A stretch of DNA of 64,000 bases, from assembly GCA_029641185.1 (NCBI GenBank), contig JAPWGK010000002.1, positions 1,240,001 through 1,304,000 on the forward strand, written 5' to 3'. Of this stretch, positions 56,515 through 64,000 are shown in pieces. The notes beneath the pieces were generated by a model. It was not told the origin of the DNA, ran no database searches, and saw only the letters and a program-made list of their open reading frames with translations. This DNA is from Pseudofabraea citricarpa (taxonomy: Eukaryota > Ascomycota > Leotiomycetes > Helotiales > Dermateaceae). The position numbers and the translations under genes were made by a program. Each line of letters starts with the position of its first letter. Position 1 is the first letter of the stretch.

Positions 56515-59500
56515 ATGTCGGGTGCCGAAGTGCTTGCAGTGGTCGGCATCATTGCAAATATCACAGCACTTGTTGATTTCGGCCTTGAAGTATACGATCG
56601 AGCTACAGCCTTCAATGATGGAGCCTCCAGTTTACCAAAGGTCTTTCGAAGCACGGCGGAAGTGCTACCTCTTGTGAAAGCCACCTTGCAGCAAACAGAA
56701 AAGCGCATCCAAGAGGGCGACGTGGACGCCGAAAGTTGTCAAGCGCTGACCAAGGTTTTGGAAAGCTGCCAGGAAGCGCTTACAGAGCTGAAAGACATTT
56801 TCCAAAGTGTTCTACCGAAGCAAGATGCATCAAAGTGGACAAGAGTTCGGAAAGCGATTTCTAGTGTTCATCAAGACAAAAAGGTGGAGGTCTTGGAGAA
56901 GGCTCTGAGACGTCACATCGACGTACTCACCCTGTACTTCTCTTCGCAAAACCCATCGATCACCCAAATCTCCCAAGCCATTACTTCAGGTTTCGAGCGA
57001 GATGATTCGCAGAGAAAGCCACTATTTCTTGTTCGCTACCCGAAAGAGAAGGATTTTATCGGACGTGACGATGTTATGCTCGAGATCTCCAAGCGCTTTG
57101 AGCAAAATGTTCCAAGAGTCGCCATCAGTGGTATCGGTGGCGTAGGGTAAGTGCTTTAAAAACCCCTGAGTTTGTAAAAAGCTGATTAGAGCTGAGGAAA
57201 TCGCGTATCGCTATTGAGTATTGTTATCGATACAGAGACCAGCATCCGAATTCTCACATTTTCTGGGTATACGGTGGCAGTCGTAGCAGACTATCTGAGG
57301 CATATCATGAAATTGCAAAAGAATTGAGAATCCCAGGCTTGGGTCAGCTAAATGTTGACGTCTTGACGTTGCTTTCGGACTGGCTAAGCGACGAATCAAA
57401 TGGACCATTTCTCATGATACTAGATAACGCCGATGATGCAGAAATATGGGAGAAGAGCGGAAGTCCTTCTGAGAAACCTCTGATCAACTATCTACCCCGC
57501 GCTAATCACTGGTCGATCTTGATCACCACAAGAAACTCCCAACTTGGAAGAACCATATCAAAACGTAAAAGCGTTGAAGTAACCATTCTCAGCCCCGAAG
57601 ATTCTGTCACTCTCCTGCAGAGCAAGATCTCTGAGGATGACGATCTGACAGAAGAACACTCTAAAGAAATCGCCGAAATTCTTGGCTGTCTCCCTCTTGC
57701 AATCACCCAAGCAGCGGCGTACTTGGGTCAGATTGAAACTTCTGTCGCTGAGTATCTTGAGCTCTTGAGATCCAGCAAGGCGGACGCAACCAATCTCCTA
57801 GTTCGCGGACGCTACGACGACAGCCGCGATCCAGATATCCCGAATGCAGTTTTTCATACATGGAAGGTCTCATTCGATCAGATTTCTCGACAGAACCCTC
57901 GTGCTGGAGCCATTCTTTCCACGATGGCCCTTCTCGACCGACAAGCCGTTCCACTAGGCCTTTTAACAGAACAAGAGGAAGACGAACTGGATATTAGAGA
58001 GGCAGTCCAGAAACTCAAATCCTTTTCTCTCATTACTGAGCAGGTCAAGAACGAAATTTTTGGAATGCATAGAATTGTCCAGTTATCAATCCAATGGTAC
58101 CTGAAAAGTCAAAGAAGCCTGGAAAGTTGGCAAGAGAAAGCATTGGATTGCGTAGTGTCGTATTTACCAGCTTCCTACGATAACGCTGACATATCGGAGG
58201 ATTACGATGTATATCTTCCCCACGTGTTTCTGGTACTTGGTTATAAGTTCACCAGCAAGGACTGCCAATGTCAGCTCATAGAGCTCATGAGCTTCCTCGG
58301 AAGCTACTATTATGCCCTCTCCAACTTTGGACTCGCAATTCAATATTTTCGGCAAACGCTAGAGCTTCAAAAGTCTGCACTTGGCGAGGAGCATGAAGAA
58401 ACTGTAATAGGGATGTTGGACCTCGGATTTGCCCTTGCAAGTGATGGGGACCACCCAGAAGCCGACCAGCTTTTCGATCAAGCTCTGAGCTTATCTGAGC
58501 ACATGTCTGCGGACACAAAGATCACGATCCTTACAAGATGCGCGCAAAATTTGACAAGCTATGACAAATATGAAGAATCTGATGGCCTTTACCAGCAAGC
58601 TTTGCAAACGACGACAGATCATTATGGGCACGAAAGCCTCCGTGTTGCCGAGACGATGATCACTATATCAGCGCAGTATACTTTTGACGCACGATTTGAT
58701 GAAGCGGAGAAATTACAACGGCAAGCCATTGCGATTTCAAAGGCTCATGACGAAGATCCTGATTTGGCTCGTTGGCGTCTTCACAAGTACATGTCGTCAT
58801 TAGCGGAAACGCTCCATAAAGCCGGGAATTATACCGAGGCCTTAGAACTCGAGGAGACGATTCTATCTTTTTATCTTGAATGCCTAGGTCCAACAGCTAG
58901 GAAAACCTTAGCCTTGAGAGCTCGTGTTCTTAATGGCTTGAGGGAAACTCGCCAACTGGAAAAGGCTGAGGGATATGGAAGAGAAATTCTGAGCCTGGCA
59001 GGCGACACACTTGAGCATGATGACCCACTATTTTGTGAGCTCCGAGAAGCAGTGGCAAAATGCTTTGAAGTGCTGGAACTTTATGTTGAGGCTGAGATAT
59101 TACGGAAAGCAAACATAGAGACTAGCCAGACAAACGTTTTTAATTCGAACCCTTGGCGGAGCTTTTCGTACAAGAAAGAGCTGGTAGAACTGAAGATCAA
59201 GACGGGAAAGTACGAGGAAGCCCACGACTTGTTAAGACAACTTTTGGAAGAGGAGATCGTACAGGTCCCCAGATTCCTAAAAGTAGTCATTATGCTACTG
59301 AATAATTTGGCAGAGGAGATGAGAATCAATGGTCGGATGGAGGGTGCGGAGGCAATGTATCGAGAGATACTTATTTTAGCAACCGATACCTTTGGTGCAG
59401 ATCACGACGAGGCATTTAGTGCAGCATCTACCCTTGCAGATCATCTCCAGACTCAGGGCAAATCAGAAGAGGCAGAGACTCTTTACGGCAAATACATCGA

Positions 59501-60899
59501 GATCGGAAAAGTCCTAGTAATATCTAAGTCTGAGTATCCCAGTAAATGCAGTTACATGCATGTGGTCCTGAGATATAACAATCTTCTAAAAGAAGACGGA
59601 AAGGATATGGAGGCAAAGGCTTTATTAGAGCAGACAGCGGCATTCATTAGTGATGCCCTTGACGCCGAACGTACCTCTACACCTAAGCCGTCTGAAATTT
59701 TAGGTAATACTCATCACAGCATACTTTTAACCATGGAAACTCTCGGGATAATGTTCCTTAGGCTGAAAGAGACAGAAAGGGCTAACAGCTTACATATGGA
59801 GGCCCTCCAACTGAGAAAGCAAGCTGCCGCAAATTCAGTCGAGAAAAGGCTCGCAAACATGAAATGTATGGTGACGCTATACACAATGATGGGGGAAAAG
59901 GAAGAAGAGGAAAAACTTCTTCGAGACATAATTGAGATTAATACGGAGAGGCTAGGTCGGCATCATGAAGATACATTGAGCGATCTTTGTTCTCTAGCTA
60001 ATCGCTGTTCCAACAAAGAGGAAGCAGAGGCTCTCTTTCGAGAAGTCCTGGATGTGAGGTTAAAAAGCCTCGGGCCGCAGCACGAAGACACTATAGAGGT
60101 TACATTCGATTTGGTGGATACTTATATTCGTCAGGACAGATTCGAGGAAGCAGAACTTCTCTTGAGGGAAATACTTGACGCTAGAATCCAAACGGTCGGA
60201 GCTCAGCACCCAAGCACTTTGGCGGTGATGTTGGATCTGGCAAATGCACTTGAAAACCAGAAGAAACCTGACGAGGCGGAAAAACTGTACAGAGAAGTGG
60301 TCAAAATTAGGACAGAGGTAGCTGGGCCCACACACTACACAACGTTGAAGATGATTTATGATTTGGGTTGGTTTTTATATGAACTCGACAGATTTGAAGA
60401 GGCGTTAAAAACACATCGAGAAGTCCTATCCGTCACGGCCGAAGTCATGGGGATGGATCATCGACGTACGATCCTTTCGATGCGTGCAGTTGGACGTGAT
60501 CTCAACAAACTGCAGCAGTACGAGGAGGCCGAGAGTCATCTCCGGCAGGCTCTTACTAAGTGCAAAGACATTCTAGGGTGTGAGTGTGAGGATACTGTAG
60601 ATAGTATGTTGGCGCTAGGGGAGATGCTATTGGACTCGAAGAAGACAGATGAGGGAAGAGAAGTTCTGACCGAAGCTTTGCAGCTAGCGCTTAAAGCGGT
60701 TGGTGCAGAGGACGAGACGACTTTAAGGATTCAAGAGCTGCTGAACGAAGGGGCTAGTGGTACAGCTACTTCCTCAAGCGCTCAAGCTGATTTGCTAAAG
60801 CCGAAAGAAGTTGGTACTAGTAGGAAGAGATCAAACGATGAGAATGAAGATATACTATTAGTACTGAGGGGTCGGAAGAAGGTTAAACGGGATTCATGA
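56515..60899 (+). CDS. NLR-like STAND protein: SesA - NB-ARC - TPR
   Basis: Two exons, 56515-57146 and 57197-60899, give 1444 residues. The 50-nt intron cuts the P-loop; splicing restores GIGGVGKSRIAIEY. Residues 1-150 (MSGAEVLAVVGIIANITALV, ALTKVLESCQEALTELKDIF) match the SesA-type N-terminal domain of fungal STAND proteins. NB-ARC elements follow: Walker B FLMILDNADD, WSILITTRN, GCLPLAITQAAAYL and FGMHRIVQLSIQWYL. From about residue 570 to 1410 there are kinesin-light-chain-type TPRs (for example FEEAELLLREILDARIQTVG). The TPR repeats are diverged from one another. The C-terminus ends in a lysine/arginine cluster (RKRSNDENED, GRKKVKRDS). Such proteins act in heterokaryon incompatibility or immune-like cell death. 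No partner effector gene is adjacent. Confidence 0.93.
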
Positions 60900-61646
60900 T
60901 TGAGCTTAGAAAGATATTATCTTGGAAAATATGGAACTGATTTCTTTCGACTCCTTTTTAATACTGAGTTTTTCTGATTGTTTCTTCTCAGAAGTATATA
61001 AATATCTCTCATATAATAACCTGATAAATTTTTTCCAGTCGTTCGTCCTTCTAAAAAGTATGCTTCTTGCTACTAGCATATTTGTTTAGCCGAGCTGAAT
61101 ATCTACCATTCCAATCACCTGACATAAGAAAGAACCATTTGGTAAGTCTTACAACACGTTTGGAGGAGCTTATATAAGAGGTTGCACGCTCAAGCGGTAC
61201 GTGAGAACGTTGTTCCGGTCAAGCATAACCTTAGCCAACCCCTCAAAGTTTCTTCCTTTCTCTTACTTTATTCTTCTTCTATTCGCCCATCACTCAGATC
61301 TATCTTGGTGACATGAGGCGAACGGCCCGCATACTATGAACCTTCTCATCGGCAGCTTCCGAATGTTATACAGCACTGCACTGTAAGCACACACACACAT
61401 GCATCAAGAATGTCGATCGCGGGGTAAGGTTGGAGGGTTGCGAGGCTGGGGTAGTGCAGATCAGCAGATGACCTGCAAGGATGATGATGGTGACATCGGC
61501 AGGGAAGATGTTGAAATCCAACACGTCCAGATGGCATGTTACGCTACCTTATCTCGAGATGCAGCATGCAGCATCCAACAACACACGGGCGGACCGTACG
61601 TACTACATATTAAACCGGGCAGCAGTCGCCCCCGACAGCCTGAGCC
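60900..61646. other. Intergenic
   Basis: NLR 3' flank and transporter promoter. The frame at 61399-61707 is not protein-like. Nothing else. Confidence 0.6.
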
Positions 61647-63627
61647 ATGCGTCGTCTCTGGAAACTCGTTCGGCGGCCTGGTACAGAAGTCCCTTACTCG
61701 GATCTGACATATTCGGCACTCACGGATTTCGAAATGGACGACGTGCGAGATGAAGTCCAGGAGCAGCAGCACTTCGAGCCAGGAGAGAAAGACGACAACC
61801 CGGTCACGAGGCTGGCTGAGGCAAAGGCTAAGCTGCTGTTGCTGAGTAGTGATGCCAAGGACGCGACGGACAAAGAGCATGCCATGACGCTGAGAGAAGC
61901 CGTCAAGCTCTACAAGAAAGCCATCGGATGGTCGGTCCTGCTCTCTACAGCCGTTGCTATGGAAGGCTACGATATCGTTCTCATCGCTTCCTTCTTCGCC
62001 TTTCCGCCCTTCACTAAGAAATTCGGCAAGTTGCAGCCAAATGGAACGTACCAGGTCACTGCTCCATGGCAGGCTGGACTGGCGAACGGTGCTCGAGTAG
62101 GTGAGATCATGGGGCTCACCATCAACGGCATCGTTTCTGAGCGGTATGGCTATCGGAAGACGATGATCATGTCGCTGCTGGCTATGATTGCCTTTATCTT
62201 CATCCCGTTCTTCGCTCAGAATATCCAGACCCTTCAGGCTGCGGCCGTCTTGATGGGTGTCCCGTGGGGTGTCTTCCAGACTTTGACTACGGCCTATGCA
62301 TCCGAGGTCTGCCCTGTGGCCTTGAGAGGCTATCTCACGACTTATGTCAATATGATGTGGGGTTTGGGTCAATTGCTTGCGTCGGGTGTCTTGCGGGCCT
62401 TGCTCAAACGAGAGGATCAGTGGGCGTATCGTATCCCGTATGCTCTCCAGTGGATGTGGCCAGCACCTCTGGTTATAGGAATTCTATTCGCGCCTGAGTC
62501 GCCGTGGGTAAGTAGGCTTTTTCTTGAGCAGGACATAAATGCATCTGTGAAATCGTACGAGAATCACCGAGGTTTTGCTACTTACTCAGGTAGATATTTG
62601 GAGTCTCGAGGGAAAGCTTGATCGTTTGATCTCTTTACTCTCCAGCAGAGGTTCTCCGTGAAGGATTATTTCTTTCTTTAAATTTCTTTAGATTCATTGG
62701 ACTTGGTCTTCACTCACTCAGCGAGGAAACACATGATATTTACTTACACGTCAAAACTCACAGTGGCTAGTACGCAAGGGACGAAGCGAAGACGCAAGAA
62801 AAGCCTTGCAGCGCCTCTCATCCAGCAAGTCGACGACAGATCTCGACCAGACCGTGGCCATGATGGTGCACACGGACGAGCTGGAGAAGGAGATATCCTC
62901 AGGCACGTCGTACGCCGACTGCTTCAAGGGCATTGATCTGCGGCGGACCGAGATCACCTGTGGCGTGTGGGCCATCCAGCCCCTCTCAGGCGCAACGCTG
63001 ATGGGCTACTCGGCCTACTTCTTCCAGCAAGCAGGGCTCAGCAGCGACATTTCGTTCGACTTCTCCATCTCGCTCTACGCCGTCGCTATGGTCGGCGTGG
63101 TTATCTCCTGGTTCCTGATGTCGCGCGTTGGCCGCCGGACCCTCTTCCTCGGCGGTCTGAGCATGCTGTGTATTATCCTCCTGACCATCGGCTTCGTGTC
63201 TCTGGCGCCCAATGAGAAAGCAGGGCCGAATTACGCTACGGGGTGTCTGCTGCTGCTCTTTACGCTCTTCTACGACATCACCGTCGGTACCGTCACGTAC
63301 TCCATCGTGACGGAGATTCCTTCTTGCCGCTTGCGATCAAAGAGTATCGTCCTCGCTCGGAACCTGTATAATGTAATCGGCATCGTCAATGGCGTCATCA
63401 CTCCCTACATGCTGAACCCTTCGGCCTGGGATTGGAAAGGCAAGGTAGGCTTCTTCTGGGCCGGGATATGCTTTCTGTGTCTGGTGTGGAGTTACTTTCG
63501 CCTGCCGGAACCCAAGGGAAGGACGTACGGCGAGCTAGACATCTTGTTTGAGCGTGGAATCAGTGCCAGGAAGTTCAAGTCTACCAAGGTAGATCCTTTC
63601 GCTGTGAACGAGGTTCCGGAGAAATAA
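61647..63627 (+). CDS. MFS sugar transporter, alpha-glucoside/maltose permease-like
   Basis: Two exons, 61647-62507 and 62764-63627, give 574 residues; a later in-frame ATG at 61734 would shorten it by 29. The 256-nt intron is long for this window and is framed by SPW and WLVRKGRSEDARKALQRL. Family motifs: VGEIMGLTINGIVSERYGYR after the second helix, WGVFQTLTTAYASEVCPVAL, LRGYLTTYVNMMWGLGQLLA, APESPWWLVRKGR and PEPKGRTYGELD. Twelve hydrophobic spans can be drawn. These are signatures of the fungal MAL-type proton symporters. The EGYDIVLIASFFAFPPF stretch and the maltose-permease-like order favour alpha-glucoside uptake; the exact sugar is not deducible. No alpha-glucosidase gene lies beside it. 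Confidence 0.9.
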
Positions 63628-64000
63628 GGCTTGTGATATAGTATCACGAGGGACGCATCACTGGAGCTGTTTCTGACCGGGGTTTTTAATTGTCTAATCA
63701 TATATCGTTGAGGTTATACTAGACGGTAGAACTGCGTTATAAATGACGTATATACTACTGAAGAATCTCGATGATTATTGCTAATCGTGACTGACGTTGA
63801 GTTGGAACTCGCTTAACTAAATCAACCCCCTAAATCTTTACCTGCCTGGGTACTTGTCCCTGTTTTGTTTTTCTTTTTCTTTTTTGGTAGCCATGAAAGA
63901 AAAGTTATATGTGGGAGCACTCGCTATACTCAGCCCTCGGAGCGGACACAAACGAAGCAGCTGTCTTGCTGGGACCATATATAACAATGAATTAGTTCGA
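63628..64000. other. Right-edge flank
   Basis: 3' flank of the transporter with a T-rich tract near 63864-63886. No gene is seen before the window ends. Confidence 0.6.

Noticed and set aside
62508..62620. Frame break/pseudogene in the sugar transporter
   Set aside because: Explained by a 256-nt intron with proper ends; the protein is continuous across it (SPW/WLVRKGR).

Overview
The window is nuclear DNA from a filamentous ascomycete (Pezizomycotina). The evidence is short (about 45-60 bp) GT-AG introns with CTRAC/CTRAT branch sites, a Zn2Cys6 regulator, an asco-type laccase, a SesA-type STAND (NLR-like) protein, a fungal rhodopsin-like membrane protein and a SUR7-like protein. A leotiomycete is possible, but the sequence alone does not settle it. 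I assembled 22 protein-coding genes, one of them cut by the left edge. Most are interrupted, and I placed splice sites by hand; the exon lengths of each complete model sum to a whole number of codons.

Layout. 0-9 kb, accessory: partial rhodopsin-like protein, NmrA-like Rossmann protein, F-box-like protein, C2H2-like protein, zeta-type glutathione transferase. 11-18 kb: an acyl-CoA synthetase-like AMP ligase and a TmpA-like membrane flavoprotein, transcribed divergently from a 2.9-kb spacer. 19.8-28.1 kb: a small secreted cysteine-rich protein built from a duplicated exon module, a Zn2Cys6 regulator whose zinc cluster is spread over micro-exons, a SUR7-like four-span membrane protein, and an unrecognised small membrane protein. 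31-51 kb, housekeeping: mitochondrial GUF1, MAD2, a DUF1761-like membrane protein, a histidine phosphatase, a mitochondrial PPR protein, a dysferlin-domain (Mug65/Pex23-like) protein, a calcofluor-hypersensitive-type protein and an Fhl1-like FHA/forkhead factor. 51-64 kb, accessory and secreted: a secreted protein, a laccase, a SesA-NB-ARC-TPR NLR and an alpha-glucoside/maltose-type sugar transporter.

No operon-like pathway is evident. The best candidates for something undescribed are: (1) the 118-residue secreted protein at 19815-20406, with two 39-residue six-cysteine modules, 37/39 identical, differing mostly at synonymous sites and sharing intron position and phase; (2) the divergent AMP-ligase/TmpA-like pair, whose domains together recall the single-chain TmpL protein; (3) a MAD2 with an enlarged loop carrying a KEN motif; (4) a laccase with a phenylalanine at the axial copper position. 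No rRNA, convincing tRNA, intact transposon or CRISPR array was seen.
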